Source: Pleomorphovibrio marinus (lineage in GTDB: Bacteria > Bacteroidota > Bacteroidia > Cytophagales > Cyclobacteriaceae). Taken from it: a stretch of DNA of 64,000 nucleotides. A program made the position numbers and the translations under genes. Shown piece by piece: positions 34,336 to 41,984 of the stretch; position 1 is the first letter of the stretch; every line of letters begins with the position of its first letter. The stretch lies in assembly GCF_003347495.1 (NCBI RefSeq), contig NZ_QCXY01000015.1, forward strand, positions 1-64,000, in the 5' to 3' direction. The notes below the pieces were generated by a model. That model was not told the origin of the DNA. It saw only the letters and a list, made by a program, of their open reading frames with translations, and did no database searches.

Positions 34336-35724
34336 ATGAACAAATCAGACCAGCATTTGGCGCTCCTGTACAAAACGGTAGATGTACTTGTTTTTGCGAT
34401 TTGCTTCTTTTGGGTGAGGACTAGCTTTGGGGAAAGCGCAACATTAAGCAAATATGACTTCGGCGTATTTTTGCTTTTTTTGGTCATTTGGCAGTTGATT
34501 GGTTACAGGAATAAGCTTTATTTCATTCACTTGCACAACAACCATTACTTTAGGTTCAGAAACTTGCTGAATAGCCATTTTATGTTTATGGTGGGCATCT
34601 CCATGCTGGTACTTTTATTTGATTTCCCAGCATTTACCAGAGAAGTTGTTGGCGGAATATTGGGGGCTAATGTAATAGCATCCCTTTTGGGTAATACCGG
34701 GCTTTCCATTTTGATACGATATAATAGAAAAAGGGGTGGAAACGCAAGAAAGGTGCTGATTGTGGGTTTAGGTAAGCCTGCGAGGAAGATGGCTGAATAT
34801 TACAAGGAAAATCCGGAGCTTGGGTATCAGGTGTTGGGTTTCGTTTCTCCTAAGAAAACTACTTCTAATAAACAGGGAAATTTCAAGGTGTTGGGCTGCG
34901 TAAAAGACCTGGGCAACGTAATCATCAGCTTGGGAGTGCAGGAACTTATCCTTTCTCTTCCCATGGAAAAGCATAAGGTGATTCAAGAAGTGGTTGGTAT
35001 CGCAGACTTTTACGGCCTTAGACTAAAATATGTGGATAGTTTTGGGGGCTTACAGGGCATCTCCTATAAATCGGCAAGATATGGTGACAATTACTATTTA
35101 AGCATGCGGCAAATTTCCCTTGACCAATTATATATGGCATGGGCAAAGCGGTGCTTCGATGTGGTTTTTGCCTCTGTGCTTTTGGTGTTGGGAACTCCAC
35201 TGATGCTTCTGATAGCAGTGGGCATCAAACTTGAAAGCAGAGGGCCTGTGATGTACTGTCCCCGTCGAATAGGCCAATATGGGAAGGCCTTCCGACTTTA
35301 TAAGTTCAGGAGCATGTATGAAAATGACGATAGCACCGCGGGGGTTTTTTCTACCCGGAAAAATGACCCAAGGGTCACCCCATTTGGAAAATTCCTTCGG
35401 AAATATAGTTTGGACGAACTTCCTCAGTTTTTCAATGTGCTTCAGGGCAATATGTCCGTAGTAGGTCCCCGGCCACACAGAAAGGTGCTGGAGGAGCAAT
35501 TTCAGGCTTCGGTGAGCAATTACAAGCTCCGGCAATTTGTGAAGCCGGGCATCACGGGATGGGCACAGGTCAATGGCTGGAGGGGACCCACAGAAACCTC
35601 CGAGCAGAAGGAACAAAGAACAGCGCATGACCTTTGGTACATCCATCACTGGTCGGTGGCCCTAGATATCAAAATCATCTATTTAACCGCTTTCGGCAAG
35701 AAAACACACGAGATGGCTTTTTAA
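34336..35724 (+). CDS. Priming undecaprenyl-phosphate glycosyl-phosphotransferase (WcaJ/PHPT-type), paralog 2
   Basis: A 462-residue paralog of the enzyme encoded at 32629-34011, with the same N-terminus (MNKSDQHLALLYKTVD) and overall build. It has hydrophobic helices, a Rossmann-like segment (KVLIVGLGKPARKMAEYY, about 140) and a bac_transf domain with SRGPVMYCPRRIG, KFRSMYEND, KYSLDELPQFFNVL, MSVVGPRPHRK and KPGITGWAQVNGWRG. The most variable part between the two is the membrane and Rossmann region, while the catalytic domain is close. Two priming enzymes suggest two repeat units, or one spare copy kept for another condition. The UDP-glucose dehydrogenase gene follows 184 bases later. Confidence 0.9.
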   Translation: MNKSDQHLALLYKTVDVLVFAICFFWVRTSFGESATLSKYDFGVFLLFLVIWQLIGYRNKLYFIHLHNNHYFRFRNLLNSHFMFMVGISMLVLLFDFPAFTREVVGGILGANVIASLLGNTGLSILIRYNRKRGGNARKVLIVGLGKPARKMAEYYKENPELGYQVLGFVSPKKTTSNKQGNFKVLGCVKDLGNVIISLGVQELILSLPMEKHKVIQEVVGIADFYGLRLKYVDSFGGLQGISYKSARYGDNYYLSMRQISLDQLYMAWAKRCFDVVFASVLLVLGTPLMLLIAVGIKLESRGPVMYCPRRIGQYGKAFRLYKFRSMYENDDSTAGVFSTRKNDPRVTPFGKFLRKYSLDELPQFFNVLQGNMSVVGPRPHRKVLEEQFQASVSNYKLRQFVKPGITGWAQVNGWRGPTETSEQKEQRTAHDLWYIHHWSVALDIKIIYLTAFGKKTHEMAF

Positions 35725-35908
35725 CCTGCACAAAATCCAAAGATTCACCATCTTATATTCTGCCTATTACTTTTGATTTTGGGTTGTTTGCCTTAGTTTT
35801 GCCCTCGAATTTCATTATTCCTCAAAACTCAAAATAGGCATTAGTTAAAGTTTTTTATTCATTTTCAAACTGTTTTAATAAGTTAAATAATCACTTATAA
35901 TTTAAAAG

Positions 35909-37306
35909 ATGAGCATTAAAAGCATTTGTTGTATTGGTGCGGGATATGTTGGAGGGCCTACTATGGCTGTTATAGCCAAAAAATGTCCTCAGATAAAAGT
36001 CACCGTAGTGGATATTAATGAGAAGAGAATTGCGGCTTGGAATGACCCGGATGTTGACAACATTCCCGTTTATGAGCCCGGCCTAGGTGAAATCGTAGCG
36101 GATGCCAGGGATAAAAACCTGTTTTTTTCCACAGATGTGGACAGGGCAATTGACGAAGCCGAGATGATTTTTATTTCGGTGAACACACCCACCAAGACAT
36201 ATGGGGAAGGCAAAGGCCAAGCTGCAGATTTAAAGTGGATAGAGCTTTGCGCCAGGCAAATCGCCAAGGTGGCAAAGGGGGATAAAATCGTGGTGGAAAA
36301 GTCCACCTTGCCTGTCCGTACTGCCAGTACCCTTAAGGATATCCTTACCCATACGGGCAATGGGCTGAACTTCCAAATCCTTTCCAATCCCGAATTTTTG
36401 GCTGAAGGTACTGCTGTAGAGGATTTGCTTGACCCGGACAGGGTTTTGATTGGCGGTGAGCAGTCTCCGGAGGGAGAAAAAGCCATTCAGGCACTAGTGG
36501 ATATCTACGCACAGTGGGTGTCTAGGGATAAAATCCTCACTACCAATGTTTGGTCCTCAGAACTCTCCAAACTTACTGCCAACGCCTACTTGGCACAGCG
36601 GGTATCCTCCATCAATGCCCTATCTGAGCTTTGTGAACATACCGAGGCAGATATCAATGAAGTGGCCAGGGCAATTGGTGCAGACAGCAGGATTGGCCCC
36701 AAGTTCCTTAAGGCCTCTGTGGGATTTGGGGGCTCATGCTTCCAAAAGGACATCTTAAACCTGGTGTATATTTCCAGGTCTTATGGCCTTAATGAGGTGG
36801 CCGACTACTGGGAACAGGTGATCATCATGAACGACCACCAAAAGAGGCGTTTTGCCAAAAAAATAATCCGCACGCTCTATAATACAGTAAGCGGCAAAAA
36901 AATAACTTTCTTGGGTTGGGCCTTTAAAAAAGACACCAACGACACCAGGGAATCCGCCGCCATCTATGTGGCAGATCATTTGTTGAACGAGCAATCCAGC
37001 TTGTCGGTATACGACCCTAAGGTAACGGAGGAGCAAGTATTTACCGATCTGGATTACCTAGATACCAGGTCACCGGAAGAAAACCGAAAGGCCTTAAAGG
37101 TGATAAAGGACCCCTATAAGGCTTGTGAAAACTCACATGCTGTGGCCATCCTTACAGAATGGGATGAATTCAAGGACTACGATTGGCAAAGGATTTATGA
37201 CTCCATGCTCAAACCTGCTCATATCTTTGACGGAAGAAACCTGCTGGACAAAGAGGCCTTGAGAAAGATCGGCTTCCAGGTACATGCCATAGGAACGGCT
37301 GATTAA
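35909..37306 (+). CDS. ugd: UDP-glucose 6-dehydrogenase, animal-type
   Basis: A 465-residue enzyme converting UDP-glucose to UDP-glucuronate with two NAD+. It begins [20 protein letters not shown] (residues 4-23), nearly the sequence of animal UGDH. It shares with that branch [30 protein letters not shown] and [16 protein letters not shown] (catalytic Cys about 277). [16 protein letters not shown] and FDGRNLLD near the C-terminus also follow the animal enzyme. This differs clearly from the AlgD-type enzyme at 4562-5869. It supplies glucuronic acid, the uronate of glycosaminoglycans, to the surface-polysaccharide genes. The identification is firm, and the comparison with animal UGDH is from memory of that sequence. 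Confidence 0.93.
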   Translation: MSIKSICCIGAGYVGGPTMAVIAKKCPQIKVTVVDINEKRIAAWNDPDVDNIPVYEPGLGEIVADARDKNLFFSTDVDRAIDEAEMIFISVNTPTKTYGEGKGQAADLKWIELCARQIAKVAKGDKIVVEKSTLPVRTASTLKDILTHTGNGLNFQILSNPEFLAEGTAVEDLLDPDRVLIGGEQSPEGEKAIQALVDIYAQWVSRDKILTTNVWSSELSKLTANAYLAQRVSSINALSELCEHTEADINEVARAIGADSRIGPKFLKASVGFGGSCFQKDILNLVYISRSYGLNEVADYWEQVIIMNDHQKRRFAKKIIRTLYNTVSGKKITFLGWAFKKDTNDTRESAAIYVADHLLNEQSSLSVYDPKVTEEQVFTDLDYLDTRSPEENRKALKVIKDPYKACENSHAVAILTEWDEFKDYDWQRIYDSMLKPAHIFDGRNLLDKEALRKIGFQVHAIGTAD

Positions 37307-37759
37307 TAAGGGCAAAGGTTTTTCCATACGGGATTGCCTTTTGGCTAAAAATATCATCCGTGGGAAATGGTTGCTATTACTAACCGAGGGATTGTTTTTT
37401 TTCTGATTTTTATGAAAAATTATAATCTCTCGGTTTGCTTCTTTTTCTACGTCTAGACTGTACGCAAAATCCTGTAAAAGGCGGAGTGGGAACCAAAATT
37501 CCTATCCCGGAGGTAAAGTTGCTACCAATAGTTCTTTTGGATTTCCTCCCTTTTCCCCAGTTTGCCACTTGGGATTTCCAAGTAGCAGGAGGAACAGTAG
37601 AAGTTGGTAATAACAGCTAAGCTTGGAAGCAAAAATTAACTGGTGTAGCAAACACTTTAATACAGAAAGGGTTTTTTTATTAAGTAAAAAACCCTTTTTT
37701 TACAACCCAAAAAAGCCCGTGGCCACCTATCCACGGCAACTTTAACATTCTAACCTACA
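37307..37759. other. 453-base intergenic region with possible gene remnant
   Basis: No recognisable gene. A 61-codon frame from TTG 37435 to 37620 has no family features and could be a remnant. The last part holds a terminator-like hairpin, listed separately, before the DUF1080 gene. Confidence 0.4.
37666..37701 (+). terminator. Terminator-like hairpin
   Basis: AAAGGGTTTTTT pairs with AAAAAACCCTTT around a loop of about seven bases and is followed by more T. It separates the UDP-glucose dehydrogenase gene from the DUF1080 gene. The stem is A/T-rich but long, and it would work in both directions. Confidence 0.75.
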
Positions 37760-39601
37760 TTGGAAGTGAATTTATACCAAACAAAAGTGAAATGTGATTG
37801 GCTCAGGTTGATTGGCTGCGGATTGCTGTTGGTTGTACTACCTCAAATTGGGCATTCCCAAAAAAAGGTGGATTTCGGTCAACTTGATTTTTTTGATTCT
37901 CCCGGCAAGACCTGGAGTCTGGTGTCGGATGTTTTTGCAGATCTGGAAAACCAGGAACAACTAAAGGCCAGCAAGGGAGTGGGAATCCTGCTTAACCAAC
38001 CCACCAAAAGGAACCAGGGCAAGGATCTGCTCAGTAAGGAACACTACGGGGATATGGACCTGGAGTTGGAATACATGACCTTCCGGGGATCCAATTCGGG
38101 AATCTACCTACAGGGAAGGTATGAAGTCCAAATTTTGGACTCCTGGACAAAGCTTAATCCCGGATCCGGAGACAACGGGGGTATCTATGAAAGATGGGAC
38201 GAAAACAGGCCAGAGGGGCAAAAGGGGTACCAAGGCTATGCACCCAGGTACAATGTAAGCAAGGCACCCGGGCTTTGGCAGAAGGTGAAAATCTCCTTTC
38301 AGGCACCCAGGTTTGATGACTCCGGCAATAAAATTTCCAACGCCAAAATGCTCAGCGTGGAACTAAACGGGGTGACTATACATGAAAATGTAGAATTGTT
38401 GGGTCCTACCCGCAGTGCCTATTCCCAGGAAGAAACCGCTAGGGGCCCTTTGATGATACAGGGGGACCATGGCCCCGTGGCCATCCGAAACCTGGTAATA
38501 ACCCCATTTGACAATCCCACTCCTAGCCTAAGTGAACTCACTTACAAGCTGTATGAAGGAGCCTTCGAGCAAAAGCCCGACCTGGGCTCCCTGGAAGCGG
38601 ACTTGAGCGGAGAACTCACTGCTTTGGGGTCTGACTTTAAGACCGAGGCCAACCAATATTTGGCGGTGTACCATGGCAACCTAAGTGTGCCGGAAACCGG
38701 AAAATACAAAATGCGTGTCCAAACCCCTGGCGGAGAGGGGCACTTGGTAATAGGAGGTAAAGAAGTACTGGACTACAATGCCAGCAACCGAAATATAGAA
38801 GTGGAGTTGGAAAAAGGAGAGCATGAGGTGGAACTGGGGTTTTCCAAAAGGACCACTTGGATGCCTGCGGCTTTGGGTTGGAGCATTTCCGGACCTGGGG
38901 TTAGGGAAAAGCAGCTCAGCCAAAGTGCCAGCGAAGGAGCTAGTGGCGTAGGGGCCATACTTGTAAACCAACAAGAAAGGCCTGTACTAAGAAGCTTTAT
39001 GGATGTCCCTGGCCATGGCAGGCTAACCCATGCGGTATCGGTGGGATCCCCCCAAAATGTGCATTATACCTATGACCTGCTATCCGGAAACCTGGTGCAG
39101 GTATGGAGAGGGGGGTTTTTGGACGCCACACCCATGTGGAACTCCAGGGGTGACGGTTCCTCCAGGCCCTCCGGAGCGGTAAGCCGTTTAGGCAAGCCCT
39201 CCTTTGCACTGGCCAAACTCAGCCAGGATCAAGATGCCTGGCCCAGCGACAGTACGGGTACAGCTTTCAGAAGCCATGGATATCGAACAATGGGTCAGGA
39301 GTACCAGTTGGTATACCAGTATGAATTACACGGGGCTCATGTTGCCGATGAGCTGGAAGTGCTTGCTGAGGGAAAGGGACTGAGTCGAAAAATCACGGTT
39401 TCCGATGCTCCAGAGGGTTTTTCACTACGTCTTGCCGCTGGGGCTCAGATTCAGGATTTGGGAGATGGCCTGTATGCCGTCGATGACAAAACCTACTACA
39501 TCCAGCTGCACCAGGGCAATGCCGGTATTATCGATGCCGGAGAAGGCCAGGAACTTAGAATGCCCATTACCGGAGAGGCCAGCTATTCCTTACTATTTTA
39601 A
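37760..39601 (+). CDS. Secreted DUF1080 (3-keto-disaccharide hydrolase-like) protein
   Basis: A 613-residue exported protein. No ATG is available, so initiation is probably at TTG 37760 or GTG 37766/37787, ahead of a signal peptide (hydrophobic core LIGCGLLLVVLPQIGHS). The DUF1080 beta-jellyroll covers about residues 40-260, with YMTFRGSNSGIYLQGRYEVQ split as YMTFRGSNSGIYLQG then RYEVQILDSW, and GPLMIQGDHGPVAIRNLVI near its end. A second part (about 270-370) resembles a PA14-like sugar-binding domain, and the rest is unrecognised. DUF1080 proteins include 3-keto-glycoside hydrolases acting after oxidation of a glycoside. The gene is 12 bases before a propeller/cytochrome c gene that could receive the electrons, so the two are probably one operon. 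Confidence 0.8.
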   Translation: MEVNLYQTKVKCDWLRLIGCGLLLVVLPQIGHSQKKVDFGQLDFFDSPGKTWSLVSDVFADLENQEQLKASKGVGILLNQPTKRNQGKDLLSKEHYGDMDLELEYMTFRGSNSGIYLQGRYEVQILDSWTKLNPGSGDNGGIYERWDENRPEGQKGYQGYAPRYNVSKAPGLWQKVKISFQAPRFDDSGNKISNAKMLSVELNGVTIHENVELLGPTRSAYSQEETARGPLMIQGDHGPVAIRNLVITPFDNPTPSLSELTYKLYEGAFEQKPDLGSLEADLSGELTALGSDFKTEANQYLAVYHGNLSVPETGKYKMRVQTPGGEGHLVIGGKEVLDYNASNRNIEVELEKGEHEVELGFSKRTTWMPAALGWSISGPGVREKQLSQSASEGASGVGAILVNQQERPVLRSFMDVPGHGRLTHAVSVGSPQNVHYTYDLLSGNLVQVWRGGFLDATPMWNSRGDGSSRPSGAVSRLGKPSFALAKLSQDQDAWPSDSTGTAFRSHGYRTMGQEYQLVYQYELHGAHVADELEVLAEGKGLSRKITVSDAPEGFSLRLAAGAQIQDLGDGLYAVDDKTYYIQLHQGNAGIIDAGEGQELRMPITGEASYSLLF

Positions 39602-39613
39602 TTTACAGCAACC

Positions 39614-41566
39614 ATGAAATCGAGTTTCTATATATCCAGCTTATTTGTTCTCCTTTTTTCGGTGAGCACCTTGGCACAGGAGTCCCCCATGGAAGAGGAC
39701 TATTTTCGTATCAAAAGAGTCACCCCGCCAGAGGGTACCCTGCTGGAAGTGGGTGGCCTCACCACTCTTCCCAATGGTAACATTGCCCTCTGTACCCGAA
39801 GGGGCGAGGTGTACGTGGTGGAGAACCCCAGCAGTGCAAGACCCTATTTCAGGAAATTTGCCTCCGGCTTGCATGAGCCTTTGGGTTTAAGGTACCATGA
39901 AGGTTCCCTATACTGCGCCCAACGTGGGGAACTCACCAAACTCACCGACACCAACCACGATGGCAAGGCCGATCGCTATGAGACCGTGTATGCCTGGCCA
40001 TTGACAGGAAACTACCATGAGTACAGTTATGGCCCCACTATGGACGAGGAAGGCAATTTCTACGTGTCCACCAACCTGGGTTTTTTCAGTGAGGAATGGT
40101 GGAGGGGAGAGAGTAAGGTTCCCTTTAGGGGATGGATGTTAAAAATCAGTCCGGAAGGACAACTGGAGCCACTAGCGGTAGGCATGCGTTCCCCTGCCGG
40201 GCTGGGGATGATAGATGGACAGTTGTTCTACACCGAAAATCAGGGGGATTATATGGCCTCCGGAGGTGTTTGGCATGTACAGAAGGGGGATTTTGTAGGC
40301 AACCCAGCAGGCCTGGAGTGGTCTTCCCATCCAGGTTCCCCGGTGAAGACAGAGAGAGCGGCCTTCAACCAAGTAGTGAACCCAAGGAAGGAAAAGAATG
40401 AACTGGGCCGCTACATCAAACCGGAAAACGTGCAAAACGAGGAATACCAGACCATGTATCAGGTAAAGGAAAGCTTCCCTGAATTAAAGCTTCCTGCGGT
40501 GTGGTTCCCATACGGCGTTCACGGGATTTCTACCTCCGAGCCCATCAAGATACCCAAGGGGCATTTTGGACCCTTTGAGGAGCAGTTGCTGGTAGGGGAC
40601 CAGGGACAGAGTAAAATCATGCGTGTGGTGCTGGAAGAGGTAAAAGGAGAACTGCAGGGCGTGGCATTCGATTTCAGGAGTAATTTCAATTCCGGGGTGC
40701 TAAGAATGACCTGGGGCAACGACGGTTCTCTTTTTGTGGGGGAAACCAACCGGGGCTGGGGCTCTGCCGGAGATGCAGACGAAGGCCTGGAACGACTGGT
40801 ATGGAACGGGCAAGTGCCCTTCGAAATGAGTACCGTAAAAGCCATGCCGGATGGGTTCGAAATCGAGTTTACCAAGCCGGTGGACAGAAAATCCGCAGAG
40901 GACCTGGCTTCCTATTCCATACAGACTTTTATCTACAAGTACCATCCCGTCTATGGCAGCCCACCAGTGGACATGGATATGGCGGAGGTAAAAGGAGTCC
41001 AAGTGTCTTCCGACAGGCTGAAGGTAAGGGTCAAAGTGGATGGGCTGAAGCAATATTACCTGCACCATATCCGCCTGGACGGGGTAAGGGAAGAGGGCAG
41101 CAGCTATTCGCTGGTGCATCCTTCCGCCTATTACACCCTCAACAATATCCCGGAAGGCCCGGAATTGGCCAGTGCCGAAATGAGCACCTATAATTCAGCC
41201 CTTCCCAAGGAGGAGCCGAAGCAAGAGGAGCCAAAGAATGTGACTCCCAAGGCCGTGGCAGCGGCCAGCCCCAGCACTGAGGCCAGCCCCGCACCCGCCC
41301 AGGAAGAGGCAATCGATGCGGAGGTGGTAAAGGGCCTGCTTACCAAACACACCTGTATCGCCTGCCACCAGGAGGACAGCAAGCAGGTAGGGCCGGCATA
41401 TAAGGATATTGCCAAAAGAAAGTACAGTCCGGAAAGGATGGTGGAACTTATCTACACCCCTGAACCCCAGAACTGGCCGGATTATGCCACTCCCATGCCG
41501 CCCATGCCCCATGTGCCAGAAGAGGATGCCCTAAAAATCGCCAAATGGATTAATAGTTTGAACTAG
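39614..41566 (+). CDS. Beta-propeller dehydrogenase-like protein fused to cytochrome c
   Basis: A 650-residue exported protein: signal peptide (cut near TLAQ), then a six-bladed propeller of the glucose/sorbosone-dehydrogenase type (about 30-400; LPNGNIALCTRRGEVYVV, GLHEPLGLRYHEGSLYCAQ, MRSPAGLGMIDGQLFYTEN, VGETNRGWG). A beta-sandwich region follows (about 410-510), then a Pro/Ala/Glu-rich linker (about 515-560) and a C-terminal class I cytochrome c domain with heme motif CIACH (about 575) and a Met ligand in the PMPPM segment. It could oxidise a sugar and pass electrons through heme, or bind ligand and sense redox. Such propeller-cytochrome fusions accompany DUF1080 genes in Bacteroidota and Planctomycetes. 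Confidence 0.82.
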   Translation: MKSSFYISSLFVLLFSVSTLAQESPMEEDYFRIKRVTPPEGTLLEVGGLTTLPNGNIALCTRRGEVYVVENPSSARPYFRKFASGLHEPLGLRYHEGSLYCAQRGELTKLTDTNHDGKADRYETVYAWPLTGNYHEYSYGPTMDEEGNFYVSTNLGFFSEEWWRGESKVPFRGWMLKISPEGQLEPLAVGMRSPAGLGMIDGQLFYTENQGDYMASGGVWHVQKGDFVGNPAGLEWSSHPGSPVKTERAAFNQVVNPRKEKNELGRYIKPENVQNEEYQTMYQVKESFPELKLPAVWFPYGVHGISTSEPIKIPKGHFGPFEEQLLVGDQGQSKIMRVVLEEVKGELQGVAFDFRSNFNSGVLRMTWGNDGSLFVGETNRGWGSAGDADEGLERLVWNGQVPFEMSTVKAMPDGFEIEFTKPVDRKSAEDLASYSIQTFIYKYHPVYGSPPVDMDMAEVKGVQVSSDRLKVRVKVDGLKQYYLHHIRLDGVREEGSSYSLVHPSAYYTLNNIPEGPELASAEMSTYNSALPKEEPKQEEPKNVTPKAVAAASPSTEASPAPAQEEAIDAEVVKGLLTKHTCIACHQEDSKQVGPAYKDIAKRKYSPERMVELIYTPEPQNWPDYATPMPPMPHVPEEDALKIAKWINSLN

Positions 41567-41984
41567 AAGGGGAGGGAGAGAAGTTGAGGTAGTGACTAAG
41601 AGACGGAGTGAGTTGTTTTAGGGGGAATTGATGGATTGGTCTCCGGAATGTTTTAACCACAGAGTACACGAAGGAGGCACTGAGGGCACAAAGGTTTTTG
41701 ATTGAAAAAAGTAGAAAAGTACCCCGACTGGGTGTAGTATCCACTACACCCCAAAATCGCTGCTCTTCAATAGAAACGCAAACTTCCATAGGCCCTTTGC
41801 AATGGCCCGAAGTTAATCCTCCATGGGGGAATCCTGTCCTTCCAGCATCGCTAATCCCTTTCAAAAATCGGAAGTCCCTATGAGACTGAAAACAAGACAA
41901 TCCATTTCCATATCCCTCTGTCCCCCTTTTGGGTGGGTGACACCCAGCACAGGTTGTGGTTGGCTTAGCATACCAAAAATTTTT
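41567..41984. other. Convergent intergenic region with dispersed repeat fragments
   Basis: 418 bases without a gene between the cytochrome fusion (+) and the PKS-NRPS (-). A stretch around 41655-41710 (ACCACAGAGTACACGAAGG followed by GCACAAAGGTTTTTGATTG) resembles, in inverse orientation, sequence near 6251-6305. This suggests a dispersed intergenic repeat family. Confidence 0.5.
41730..41751. terminator. Perfect 9-bp hairpin between convergent genes
   Basis: GGGTGTAGT and ACTACACCC form a perfect stem around ATCC. It could act as a bidirectional terminator, but no T run follows, so it may instead be part of a palindromic repeat. Confidence 0.45.
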
